NCBI GenBank assembly: GCA_937915865.1
Contig: CALGIG010000045.1
Coordinates: forward strand, 1 to 64,000
Length of the DNA stretch: 64,000 bases
Reading direction: 5' to 3'
Origin: an uncultured Prolixibacteraceae bacterium
Lineage (GTDB): Bacteria; Bacteroidota; Bacteroidia; Bacteroidales; Prolixibacteraceae
The position numbers and the translations under genes were made by a program. The notes below the pieces were generated by a model. That model was not told the DNA's origin and did no database searches. It saw nothing but the letters and a program-made list of their open reading frames with translations. Shown here piece by piece: positions 28,701-36,558 of the stretch (positions are counted from its first letter, which is position 1; the number at the start of each line of letters is the position of its first letter).

Positions 28701-28780
28701 CTACCGGTAACTGTCTTCTCCTGTGCATAAAGCATAGTAAAAGAAAGTACCAAAATGAACAGCGAAAAGAGTTTTTTCAT
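25742..28780 (-). CDS. SusC/RagA-family TonB-dependent transporter
   Basis: This is a 1,012-residue outer-membrane transporter for oligosaccharides. After the signal peptide (ending LYAQ, residue 20) comes a carboxypeptidase-regulatory-like domain (about 22-97; VTGSVTDENSESLPGVNVIV). The plug domain follows, with VVAVGYGVQKKVNLSGSI, DGVSSSLDAVDPNDIESMSI and LKDAASASIYGSRAANGVIL, the classic SusC motif. The rest is the 22-strand barrel, ending in an aromatic-rich strand (STYTFGVEVKF). No N-terminal signal-transduction domain is present, so it is not a sigma/anti-sigma-linked type. The length is typical. It precedes SusD by 30 bp and follows the cytoplasmic FAD oxidoreductase by 26 bp, so import and oxidation genes are on one transcript. 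Confidence 0.95.
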   Translation of the reverse strand: MKKLFSLFILVLSFTMLYAQEKTVTGSVTDENSESLPGVNVIVKGTTTGTITDVDGNFKITIPNGKSLLQFSFIGFESKEIDISKTNKVTVQLKSSTIGLDEVVAVGYGVQKKVNLSGSIESVKGDALAQRSTIQTSQALQGIAAGVTVTSNNGKPGKEQTTVRIRGIGTINDNNPLVLVDGVSSSLDAVDPNDIESMSILKDAASASIYGSRAANGVILITTKRGKTDKVTVTYKGSVGVTVPITMPKNASAWDYMTLYDEANANDLRNDAGVPGGSIYGTDKINAWKAATDRDAYPNTDMLRETYKKQAVETQQYIGFSVGNEKFSSNTSLNYTWQDSHIPNSFYKRYGIRSNNSYTVSKFVEFGFDLSARNSYTEDAANSGLDQLMRQPAIYQTRYSNGVWGSNYSGTPHQMQVIVDKLNMHYEDWYETIAKISATIKPISGLRLDLSYTPKFSGGSYKDVTKQAQLYDYKTLQLIYTSPSPATITEVRDKTREDDINILANYNKSLGKHDIALLGGFQYLTNTYNYLSAYRQGNSFQQLEEINAYDPTGLTNSGYTSEWALMSYFGRLNYAYAGKYLLEANVRYDGSSRFANGYKWGLFPSFSGAWRFSSENFMQKFSWLNNGKLRASWGELGNQSSFDGNGKPINYPFALTVATNQYAVFGTTLNTGFAPVNYALTDITWESTRMIDFGIDLSFFKGKLDATFDWYKKDTRDILLNMAIPGVMGYANSPKQNAGAVENKGWDLTLSHSNTIGKFYYKVTGILSDVKNQITNLGGLAPQVSGVHVKQVGSPIDAFYGYQADGFFSSFTEARAYPVAQFGKLQGGDIRYKDLDDDKKITGNDRVVLGNPIPRYAYSLDVYASYKGFDLTMFFQGIAKRDSYISGWLAYPFQNASTALVQHLDRWNEANPNPNAAYPRLSINQQSNNLQSSSFWMVNAAYFRLKNVQLGYSLPNNLFKSVGISSVRFYANGTNVFTKSKMPLGMDPESPESVQGSYPLISTYTFGVEVKF

Positions 28781-28806
28781 AGTTTATAAAAATTTAAATT
28801 AGGAGA

Positions 28807-31086
28807 TTAATCAATATAGATTTGGAAAATAGATGCAGGTATATTTCTGCCAGGGTGATCAAATTCAAATTTCAGGAAGCGCACAACCAAACCAGCATCA
28901 GGAATCCAATGGATTATCGTTTGATGATTGTTTGTTTTCTCGAAAAGTAATTCGCCCGACTCATCCCATATTCTACAGTTCTGAACACAAAACGGGATAA
29001 CATCTTCAGGATGTCCCATTTGTGATGATTCCATCGGGTGATCAAAATCGGTGTCAAAATAAAGTATTATCGAATTTATTTTCTGATGTTGTTCCCACCT
29101 CAAAGTGAAACCAGGAGTAGCGTCATCCCATGAAGCAACCCAGGCATTAGACTGAATATACGGACGGGTAAAACCATTGACAACATTACTGACATCAAAA
29201 CAATCCAGCGCAGGTGAAATTTTCATGGCCAGATTTTGACCTTTTGGGCGACGTTCAGGACACCAAAATTCGAATGAATCGAAACCACTGTTTTCAGGTG
29301 GAATTTGCTTGCCAAAATTATTGACAGCCGGATTAATTTTATTGAAAACTGAAACTATCCCGGTAATACGTTTCTCGCTGCAACGAATCTTAACATCAGG
29401 ATTATTGCGGAAAATTAAAAAAGCATATTGATCATGGAGCAATGTTTCAGCAAAAGAAATCGTAATTTGTTGTTCACCTTTTTTCAAAGTAATACATTGT
29501 TTTTCGATCAAAACATCGGGCGTATAATTAAAAACTTTGGAACTCACCATTAATTCGGCTTCCAGTAAAGTATCAACCGAAGCATCAACCGAAACTTCGA
29601 AGCTATACCATACATTCTTTTTCAATGGCAAAAGCTGACCTATTGCCATCGATAAATTGTGCCATTCTCCATCAAAAGGCAACTGACTGACTTTAAGCTC
29701 ACTTGATGATTCAATTTTAGCAGAAGCAGCAATGTTTCCTGAACGTTCGATAGGTACACCCGGAATGCTTTGGCCCATCATGTTTAATCTGTTCTGAAGT
29801 AACTTAATTTGATCAGGACTAATTAAGTCTGAAGGGTTGATTCCTGTTTTTGTGCAAATTGCTGCCGCCATACCAACAGCCTGACCACCATGGCCTGAAG
29901 TGGCCATAACCCGTGTTGAACCAAAAGCCACATGAGAAGCACTGATCAACCGTCCGGCATAAAAGAGGTTTTGAATGTCTTTACTAACAAAGCAACGGTA
30001 TGGAATTTCATACACTCCTTTTGAGTGATATTGGTTACAGCCTGGAAGTTCGGAAAAAACCCCATCGGCAGGATGAAGGTCGACAGCCCAGCCGCCAAAC
30101 GAAACAGCATCATAAAAATGCGCCTGTTCAACAATATCCTGTTGTTTCAGAATGTAATGCCCTTCAAACCTCCGGCTTTCGCGTTTGCCCGGAATTGTGC
30201 CAACCCATTCAAGCGTCAGGTTCTCCGATTCAGGAAATTTCCCGGAATTTTTTATGTAATCCCAAACTCCAAAAACGATGCTCCATAGCTCCCATTTGAT
30301 TTCCTCTGATTTTAATATGGTATCTAACCGTCCGCCATACTCAAACCACCAGAAATTACATCCCATCTGGCCAGTTTGTATACTATTGAACCGCGGGATT
30401 TGGGTAATATCTTTAAGCGCATACGATGGGGCAACATACTTAACCGGTTTTCCAGTGTCTTTGCTATAAAAATAAATGGTGTGCCCCAGAAGTTCGCCAT
30501 ATTCTTTTGCCGGAGAAAATGCCTCTCCAAATTCATCTTTCGATTCGGCTCCCATACGATAAGTGGCGCCAGCCTTATATGCGAGAATTCCATCGCCCGA
30601 AGCATCACAAAAAAGAGGAGCTGAAAGTATATATTCAGTCGAATTCTGGCTGCAAAATGCTTTTACCGACGAAATATTTGTCCCATCCCGTTTCGCCAAA
30701 TCATAAACCATTGTATTGAGTAACAATGTAATATTAGGTTCGCATTTAATTTTTTCGAGCAGGATGGTATCAAAAATAACAGCATTGCCTTCTTTGTTCC
30801 GGTAAAGGTTTTCTACCAGAATTTCGTCAATCACACCACCTTCACGAGCCCATCGATTGTTATTGCCCATGTGTGAAGTGGCTCCTAAAATCCATAGCCG
30901 TACCTCACTTGATCCATTTCCTCCCAAAACAGGCCTATCCTGGACCAATGTTACTTTAATGCCATTGCGGGCTGCAGTAATAGCAGCACATGTCCCGGCC
31001 ATTCCGCCACCAACAATAACCAGGTCGGGACTAAGCATAACTTGGGCAGTTCTCCTGATTTCAGGAGATAAATCTTCACGTACCAT
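28807..31086 (-). CDS. FAD-dependent oxidoreductase, apparently cytoplasmic, with C-terminal sandwich domains
   Basis: This is a 759-residue flavoprotein without a signal peptide: the N-terminus (MVREDLSPEIRRTAQV) is polar. The FAD fold starts at about 19 (PDLVIVGGGMAGTCAAITA), followed by PVLGGNGSSEVRLW and FCDASGDGILAYKAGATYRM, with the family C-terminal motif FYAGRLISASHVAFGSTRVM near 380. Residues about 450-759 form one or two beta-sandwiches; the last (WEQHQKINSIILYFDTDFDH) resembles discoidin-like domains. The lack of export distinguishes it from its two paralogs in the locus. It is 15 bp from the symporter gene and 26 bp from SusC, which suggests it acts on imported sugar. The exact substrate and electron acceptor are unknown. 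Confidence 0.75.
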   Translation of the reverse strand: MVREDLSPEIRRTAQVMLSPDLVIVGGGMAGTCAAITAARNGIKVTLVQDRPVLGGNGSSEVRLWILGATSHMGNNNRWAREGGVIDEILVENLYRNKEGNAVIFDTILLEKIKCEPNITLLLNTMVYDLAKRDGTNISSVKAFCSQNSTEYILSAPLFCDASGDGILAYKAGATYRMGAESKDEFGEAFSPAKEYGELLGHTIYFYSKDTGKPVKYVAPSYALKDITQIPRFNSIQTGQMGCNFWWFEYGGRLDTILKSEEIKWELWSIVFGVWDYIKNSGKFPESENLTLEWVGTIPGKRESRRFEGHYILKQQDIVEQAHFYDAVSFGGWAVDLHPADGVFSELPGCNQYHSKGVYEIPYRCFVSKDIQNLFYAGRLISASHVAFGSTRVMATSGHGGQAVGMAAAICTKTGINPSDLISPDQIKLLQNRLNMMGQSIPGVPIERSGNIAASAKIESSSELKVSQLPFDGEWHNLSMAIGQLLPLKKNVWYSFEVSVDASVDTLLEAELMVSSKVFNYTPDVLIEKQCITLKKGEQQITISFAETLLHDQYAFLIFRNNPDVKIRCSEKRITGIVSVFNKINPAVNNFGKQIPPENSGFDSFEFWCPERRPKGQNLAMKISPALDCFDVSNVVNGFTRPYIQSNAWVASWDDATPGFTLRWEQHQKINSIILYFDTDFDHPMESSQMGHPEDVIPFCVQNCRIWDESGELLFEKTNNHQTIIHWIPDAGLVVRFLKFEFDHPGRNIPASIFQIYID

Positions 31087-31101
31087 AAAGTGTAAGTTAT
31101 T

Positions 31102-32781
31102 TTATTTAAGCGTTTTATATAATAATCGGGAACCGATCAGGAGCAAGAGGAACGACACTCCCAAAACATAAATTTTACCACGGGGTGAGAATAAACCAAG
31201 ACCTGCAATGATGGAACCTATTGTAAGAATACCAATTGAAATCATCCGTTTACCGAAATGGTTCTCACCTCCCGAATCAACCAAAGTCTTGGTAATCTCT
31301 GTATCCGTTGAAATTTTCGTCGCCAAATAGCGCTGGTAATTTTCAAATTCGGTTTCAGGAAAGTTTTTAAGCCTCAACCAAATTTCGAACAACGCTATGA
31401 TTGAAATTGGAACCAGCACTCCCAATACCATTTCGGCGGCACGCGATAGCGACTGACCGGTAATTTGCGGAACCACAAACTTATATGCCAATGCGATAGC
31501 CAACGCCAGGATAGTTGTACCCAGGACAGTATAACTATTTTGCTTTTTTGAAAACAAAGTCCAGATTAGCGGGAAGTACATAGCCCCACCTGTGATTGAA
31601 GCTACACTCAAAATAACATTAGTTGCACCCCCCATTAACGGAACCAACAAACCCATTACAACAACCACTACACCCATCACCAGTGTAGCAATCCGCGCCA
31701 CCCGCATCAATATTTTTTCTGACGATTGTGGATAAATATTCCTGAATAAATCATTGGTAATTACTCCGGCAGAAATATTTAAAAAACCCTGGACCGAACT
31801 GTTGGTAGCAAATATCAGGCTGATTGTAATTAACCCAAGCATTCCTGAAGGTAATGCTGCCTTTGCCATTTGCATGTAGGCCTGTTCATTTTCGATACCT
31901 TCAAGTGATGGATTAACTGCACGATAGATCATTGGAGGTAACATCCAAATTACAGGACTTATAATGTAAAACAAACCAAATAGTATCCCTACTTTTTTGG
32001 ATTCGTTGGGAGATTCGACGCTGGTGTAACGTTGAATGAAACTCCATTGCCCACCCAGGTAAAATATATTATAAAACAAAAATCCAAGAAGAAAGCTGAT
32101 AGTGTATTTATGATCGCTGAAATGAAAGAAATCAGGTAGATTTTGAGAATGAATGCTATGAACAAAAGACGAAATTCCGCCAACTTTATCGAATGACAAA
32201 GGCAGCAATATTAATCCCGCTGACAAAAGTATAATAAACTGGAGCACATCGGTTACCACTACCGCCCAAAGGCCTCCGAAAGTTGTATATAAAACAACAA
32301 TTGTCCCCAATAAGCCAACCCACCAGTAAAGAGAAATTCCGGTGGTGATTTGTAAGATAAGAGCAACGGCATAAAGACATACCCCTTTCAGAAAAACCAT
32401 GATAAAAAGGTAGATATAAGAGTATATCTTTTGGGTTTTAACACCTAGCCGGTTACAAATATATTCAGCAGCAGTTAACGACTTTGTTTTGTGCCATTTG
32501 GGGGCAATTAAAAACCCAACGACCAAACCAGCAACCGACATGGCCCACTGTATCGAAATGGCGACCCAACCCGAAGAATAAGCGATTGAACCCCAAACAA
32601 CAAAAGTACTTGCCGATACAAATCCCATAAACAACGACAGACTGTTAATCCACCATGGGACAGCACCTCCGGCAGCAAAAAAAGAAACCATATCGTTGCC
32701 CGATTTTTTCGAAAACGATAACCCGATGAATATTATCAACAAGGAAAAAAGTACTATGACGATGTAATCAATACTTGTCAT
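31102..32781 (-). CDS. Sodium/solute symporter (SSS family)
   Basis: This 559-residue inner-membrane protein has about 13-14 hydrophobic spans. Family features include the N-terminal FAAGGAVPWWINSLSLFMGF, KWHKTKSLTAAEYICNRLG after the third span, and VLYTTFGGLWAVVVTDVLQF in the middle, which is the SGLT-type core. These carriers use sodium to bring in sugars or organic acids. It is the first gene of the long minus-strand unit, 198 bp from the divergent LacI regulator and 15 bp before the cytoplasmic FAD enzyme. A role in moving the monosaccharide or oxidised product of the locus across the inner membrane is likely by context. Substrate specificity is not determinable. Confidence 0.85.
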   Translation of the reverse strand: MTSIDYIVIVLFSLLIIFIGLSFSKKSGNDMVSFFAAGGAVPWWINSLSLFMGFVSASTFVVWGSIAYSSGWVAISIQWAMSVAGLVVGFLIAPKWHKTKSLTAAEYICNRLGVKTQKIYSYIYLFIMVFLKGVCLYAVALILQITTGISLYWWVGLLGTIVVLYTTFGGLWAVVVTDVLQFIILLSAGLILLPLSFDKVGGISSFVHSIHSQNLPDFFHFSDHKYTISFLLGFLFYNIFYLGGQWSFIQRYTSVESPNESKKVGILFGLFYIISPVIWMLPPMIYRAVNPSLEGIENEQAYMQMAKAALPSGMLGLITISLIFATNSSVQGFLNISAGVITNDLFRNIYPQSSEKILMRVARIATLVMGVVVVVMGLLVPLMGGATNVILSVASITGGAMYFPLIWTLFSKKQNSYTVLGTTILALAIALAYKFVVPQITGQSLSRAAEMVLGVLVPISIIALFEIWLRLKNFPETEFENYQRYLATKISTDTEITKTLVDSGGENHFGKRMISIGILTIGSIIAGLGLFSPRGKIYVLGVSFLLLLIGSRLLYKTLK

Positions 32782-32870
32782 GCCAGTTTAGAATAATAGT
32801 AGTTTAAGAATTATGGTGTAATGTTAGTCAGGTTGGGCAAGATTTCATCAAAAATCAATTAAAATATTTT

Positions 32871-32917
32871 CGGAAACGTTTTCGGAAACGTTTTAAATAT
32901 TCGGAAACGTTTCCGAA
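32871..32917. promoter_or_regulatory. LacI-type operator cluster
   Basis: Three CGGAAACGTTT-type half or full sites lie in 47 bp. CGGAAACGTTTTCG (32871-32884) is nearly palindromic, CGGAAACGTTTT (32883-32894) is a half site overlapping it, and TTCGGAAACGTTTCCGAA (32900-32917) is a perfect 18-bp palindrome. This is the usual LacI-family operator form with a central CG. The cluster lies between the divergent starts at 32781 and 32980, so the regulator probably controls both itself and the polysaccharide locus. Confidence 0.85.
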
Positions 32918-32979
32918 AACTATTTTTTTTATACTTTTATCCCCCAATATAACCAGCAGAACAAAACCTTATAATATTT

Positions 32980-33996
32980 ATGAAACACGTTACAATTAAA
33001 GATGTTGCAAAAAAATTGAATTGCTCAGTGTCCACTATATCCAGAGCTTTCAACGACAAATACGATATTAAAAAAGAAACCCGCGACCACATTCTGGCAA
33101 CAGCGGCAGCAATGGGTTACTCTCCCAACCCAATTGCAAAAAGTCTGCTCAAGCAATGTTCGAACCAAATTGGAGTGGTGGTGCCCGAATTCATTAATTC
33201 TTTTTTTCCTGAAGTGATTATTGGCATACAGGAGGTCTTGATAAAAAAAGGATACCAGGTATTGATTATGCAATCCAATGAATCGCAAATAACCGAACTC
33301 GAAAATATCAAAACACTGGAAAACAATATGATTGATGGGATGATCGTTTCGCTTTCGTTAGGTACTCAAAACGTTGAATATTACAAGAACCTAATTGCCC
33401 AAGGATTTCCACTTGTACTTTTCAACAGGGTATCGAATGAACTCGATACATCAAAAGTAGTTTTTGATGATTACAAATGGGCTTTTTTTGCAACAGAACA
33501 CCTTATTTATCAGGGGTATAAACATATTTTCCATTTCGGTGGCCCTTCCGGACATATATTTACACAAAAAAGGAAGGATGGATTTATTGATGCACACCGG
33601 AAACATAAGCTACCAATTGATGATAACAATATAATTGAAACGGGTTTGATGATTGCTGATGGAGAACGAGTCATGGAAAAACTAATTAACGAAGGCAACC
33701 TGCCTGATGCAATTTTTGCGGTGAACGATCCTACAGCCATTGGAGCAATGAAAATGCTCCGTAAACACGGATACAAAATACCTAACGATGTTGCTTTGGT
33801 TGGCTTTACAGAATCAAGTTTGGCCGAATTAATCGACCCTCCGCTAACAAGTGTAGCACAACCCACACACGAAATTGGCAAAACCGCTGCTAGATTATTA
33901 TTGGAACAAATTGAATCGAAAGGGATATTTGTACCTCAGACAGTAATTTTAAATGGCAGGTTAAATGTCAGAGAATCATCAATGAAACTAAAATAA
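32980..33996 (+). CDS. LacI-family transcriptional regulator
   Basis: This is a 338-residue DNA-binding sensor. Residues 3-50 are a complete LacI helix-turn-helix (VTIKDVAKKLNCSVSTISRA, DKYDIKKETRDHI) and hinge region. From about 60 the periplasmic-binding-protein-like effector domain follows (NQIGVVVPEFINSFFPEVI, VVFDDYKWAFFATEHLI, AIFAVNDPTAIGAMKML, VALVGFTESSLAELIDPPLT). The length is typical. It is transcribed away from the polysaccharide locus and the operators lie 63-109 bp upstream of its start. It probably represses or activates the locus in response to a released sugar. Most Bacteroidota polysaccharide loci use hybrid two-component systems or SusR-like regulators, so LacI control is a useful distinguishing feature. 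Confidence 0.95.
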   Translation: MKHVTIKDVAKKLNCSVSTISRAFNDKYDIKKETRDHILATAAAMGYSPNPIAKSLLKQCSNQIGVVVPEFINSFFPEVIIGIQEVLIKKGYQVLIMQSNESQITELENIKTLENNMIDGMIVSLSLGTQNVEYYKNLIAQGFPLVLFNRVSNELDTSKVVFDDYKWAFFATEHLIYQGYKHIFHFGGPSGHIFTQKRKDGFIDAHRKHKLPIDDNNIIETGLMIADGERVMEKLINEGNLPDAIFAVNDPTAIGAMKMLRKHGYKIPNDVALVGFTESSLAELIDPPLTSVAQPTHEIGKTAARLLLEQIESKGIFVPQTVILNGRLNVRESSMKLK

Positions 33997-34083
33997 TTAA
34001 GCTTATTGAAACAGATTATTTTTCGGCTTCCTGTTGTTAAAGTTGTTAATCAAAAACCACCAGTACGATAGCCGCGATAATCA

Positions 34084-35301
34084 TCACTTATTTACTCTCG
34101 TACTTTTCAAAAAATAATCAGAAGCATCGAAAATGCCACCAGTCCTCTGGCTTTGGGCATAGTCGGATTGACGTATTTGCCAGTCGTCGGCCAGCTTTCT
34201 GAGTCGCTCATCGGCATGTTCAAACAACATTTGGTAAGCCAAACAAAATCGTGGCTGGCGCTGATCCTGCGGGTCTTTTATCCGGTCTTTGGTACAGCCG
34301 CCAAAGCATTTGTGGTACCAGTGGCATTGCTTACATTTCCGGGGTAACAAGGACTTTGCTTTTCCAAAATCATCCTGTTTTTTCGAGTTCAGCATATCTA
34401 TAATCCGGTTGTGGCGGATATTCCCAAGGCGGTGACGCGGTTCCACAAAGAAATCGCAAGAATAGGCATTGCCATTGTGCTCTATCACCACATAAGGGCC
34501 ACACTCTTTTTGATGAACACATTCGGGCGGTTCAAGCCCAACGTAATGATGAAACAGCGAATCAAAATCGCGCACCGAAGTAGTAGCTATTCCGTCTACG
34601 ATATCTTTGTACCATAAATCGAACAATTTGACCAGAAAATGACCATACTTTTCGTCGGTCAGCGAAAACGAGGCAGCACGCGTACTATCTTCCTTGTCAG
34701 TTTCAACAATCGGGATAAACTGCATCCAGGTCAATCCAAGATTTTTGTAGTAGTTGTACAGTTCCTCTGCAAAATCCGATGAGTAATCGGTGATGCAGCA
34801 CATTGCATTTACAGCAACTCCTTCTTCGAGAAGCATACGGGCCACACGTTCCACTTTCTCCCATGTTGGGCGCTGACCTTTATCGAGCCGGTACCTATCG
34901 TGAATATGTTGCGGCCCATCCAGCGAAAGCCCGATCAACCAATCGTATTCTTTAAAAAATCTGGCCCATTCGCGGTCGAGTAAAGTGCCATTGGTTTGGA
35001 AACCATTTCCAACCGATTGACCGTGCCCGTATTTTTTTTCAAGTTCGATGGCGCGTTTGTAAAAATCGAGGCCCATCAAAGCTGGTTCACCACCCTGCCA
35101 GCCAAACGATACAGAATCGCCCGACTGTTGCATTACCTGACGGATCATCTCTTCCTGAATCTCAGGGCTCATTGGATGAACCTTTGTTTCGGGGAAAAGC
35201 GCTTCCTTTTCAAGATAAAAACAATAGGTGCATCCCAGATTACAATCAGGTCCCGATGGTTTTATCAGCACCGAAGTAAGTGGTCGATGTTTTTGTGCCA
35301 T
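34084..35301 (-). CDS. Anaerobic sulfatase-maturating enzyme-like radical SAM/SPASM protein
   Basis: This is a 405-residue cytoplasmic enzyme. The radical SAM cluster motif is CNLGCTYCFY (Cys20, Cys24, Cys27), followed by FGWQGGEPALMGLDFY. The C-terminal SPASM region has CVHQKECGPYVVIEHNGNAY, then CDFFVEPRHRLGNI and CKQCHWYHKCFGGC, enough cysteines for two further iron-sulfur clusters. This architecture matches anSME proteins, which convert a Cys or Ser of a sulfatase to formylglycine. No sulfatase is encoded in this window, so its clients must lie elsewhere or it modifies another protein. It lies alone on the minus strand, convergent with the LacI gene and about 98 bp from the next gene. Confidence 0.85.
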   Translation of the reverse strand: MAQKHRPLTSVLIKPSGPDCNLGCTYCFYLEKEALFPETKVHPMSPEIQEEMIRQVMQQSGDSVSFGWQGGEPALMGLDFYKRAIELEKKYGHGQSVGNGFQTNGTLLDREWARFFKEYDWLIGLSLDGPQHIHDRYRLDKGQRPTWEKVERVARMLLEEGVAVNAMCCITDYSSDFAEELYNYYKNLGLTWMQFIPIVETDKEDSTRAASFSLTDEKYGHFLVKLFDLWYKDIVDGIATTSVRDFDSLFHHYVGLEPPECVHQKECGPYVVIEHNGNAYSCDFFVEPRHRLGNIRHNRIIDMLNSKKQDDFGKAKSLLPRKCKQCHWYHKCFGGCTKDRIKDPQDQRQPRFCLAYQMLFEHADERLRKLADDWQIRQSDYAQSQRTGGIFDASDYFLKSTRVNK

Positions 35302-35399
35302 AAGCGAATCAATTAATAATTATTGGTTACCGGTAATGCAACATACAAACTTCGGGCGAAGTGTGCAAACATAACCGTCAATTCCGTCGGATATTAAAT

Positions 35400-36014
35400 T
35401 CACCTGAAATACAAATTCTTCCACCGTTCGAAAACAGTACGGTGAACAATTCGGTAATGCGGATTATACTTTTCTTCGTAATGCTTGCTGTGATGCGCAA
35501 CAACATCACCTTTTTCCAAATTCTTCTGAATACGGATTTCTTCTGATTCCATGTCAGGCAAACTAAGGTTCATTCGTTTTACGACTGCTAAAACTTCGTT
35601 CCATTCCTGTTTCCAAATTTCAATTTCAGGATTACGGGCAAGCTTCACGCTTTCAACCATGGCAAGCAATAGTGTGTCTCGCGGAATAACCTTATTTTTA
35701 ACCAGAAGCAGGTTAACCCGATAAAAATCGTGATTTATTCCCAATGGCTGGAAAAGCAGTGAATCTGACCAGTTAGGTTGTTGCAGTTCCCAACGCAGGT
35801 AATTACCAGCGCTTGTAGTATCTGGTATTAAATGCCCCGGCCCGTAAGCGTCCTGAAAATAATTTTTGTACAAGTCGGTCAAATGTGCTTCGGGATAGTG
35901 CTTTAATTCATCGCTAATAAACTGGCGAATTTGCTTTTCCCGATCGGATGCAAATGAAAATGAGGCAATGGAAAATATCAGGAATAGTAAAGTTATTCGT
36001 AGTTGGAAAGACAT
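35400..36014 (-). CDS. Conserved exported protein of unknown function
   Basis: This 204-residue protein is counted from the ATG at 36014; the longer frame begins with TTG. Residues 1-22 are a clear signal peptide (MSFQLRITLLFLIFSIASFS, then FA). The mature part is mixed, with a conserved-looking aromatic and basic C-terminus (HHSKHYEEKYNPHYRIVHRT) and an FQDAYGPGHLI segment. No cysteine pairs or membrane spans are visible. I do not recognise a named family. It lies between the radical SAM enzyme and nrdG, in the same direction but with no obvious functional link. Confidence 0.5.
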   Translation of the reverse strand: MSFQLRITLLFLIFSIASFSFASDREKQIRQFISDELKHYPEAHLTDLYKNYFQDAYGPGHLIPDTTSAGNYLRWELQQPNWSDSLLFQPLGINHDFYRVNLLLVKNKVIPRDTLLLAMVESVKLARNPEIEIWKQEWNEVLAVVKRMNLSLPDMESEEIRIQKNLEKGDVVAHHSKHYEEKYNPHYRIVHRTVFERWKNLYFR

Positions 36015-36051
36015 AAAAGTTGATGTTAATGTCTTCAAATATCGGAACTTT

Positions 36052-36090
36052 TTTGGACCTTAAAGGTTTTTTAAACCTCCAAAGTCCAAA
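36052..36090. repeat. Inverted repeat abutting nrdG stop
   Basis: TTTGGACCTTAAAGG and CCTCCAAAGTCCAAA form an imperfect inverted repeat directly next to the nrdG stop codon at 36091. There is no downstream T-tract on the minus strand. It may stabilise the 3' end of the nrdDG mRNA or be a weak terminator; similar palindromes occur widely in Bacteroidota. Confidence 0.5.
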
Positions 36091-36558
36091 CTAAACCGTC
36101 CTGAACAACCAACTAATATCTTTCATAACTCCATCTGGCTGAATTTGAAATAGATGCTGATTACTTGTATTACTTTTCAGGTTTCCTAATTCTTCAACAT
36201 AACCACCAAGCTTAATATACTGAAAACTTCTGGCGTCAAATTCTTCAGGCAACTTTGCACAACCGGAATACCAGGCTAGTTTCATTTCAGGGTAATGAAG
36301 TCGGACAAAACCGGCTAGTTTAACAACCTGTTGAGTGTCGGCATCGCCTCCCATAAAACAAAAGCAGGTAATAGCCGAGGCATATTTTCCAATTATCGCA
36401 ATAATCCGGTCCTCATTTAGTTCCTCTCCAATATCCGCTTGCAAGTGAGGGCTGTGGCACCCTCGACAACGGTTCGGGCAATTAGTTATATTTACCGCTA
36501 AAGTTACCTCGTTTGGAATTTCCTGAAAAACAATATCGTAGTTGTAATACTTAAGCAT
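36091..36558 (-). CDS. nrdG: Anaerobic ribonucleotide reductase activating protein
   Basis: This is a 155-residue radical SAM activase that generates the glycyl radical on NrdD using a [4Fe-4S] cluster and S-adenosylmethionine. The cluster motif is CPNRCRGC (Cys27, Cys31, Cys34), preceded by EVTLAVNITN, with FMGGDAD further on, as expected for NrdG. The start at 36558 was chosen because the protein then begins MLKYYNYDIV at normal family length. The ATG overlaps the nrdD stop by 8 bp (ATGCTTAA), indicating translational coupling. The longer frame would add 27 lysine-rich residues that belong to the overlapping nrdD frame. It is expressed with nrdD under the cobalamin riboswitch. Confidence 0.9.
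   Translation of the reverse strand: MLKYYNYDIVFQEIPNEVTLAVNITNCPNRCRGCHSPHLQADIGEELNEDRIIAIIGKYASAITCFCFMGGDADTQQVVKLAGFVRLHYPEMKLAWYSGCAKLPEEFDARSFQYIKLGGYVEELGNLKSNTSNQHLFQIQPDGVMKDISWLFRTV

Noticed and set aside
36052..36090. Hairpin after nrdG as a standard rho-independent terminator
   Set aside because: There is no T-tract on the minus-strand 3' side, so it is recorded as an inverted repeat only.
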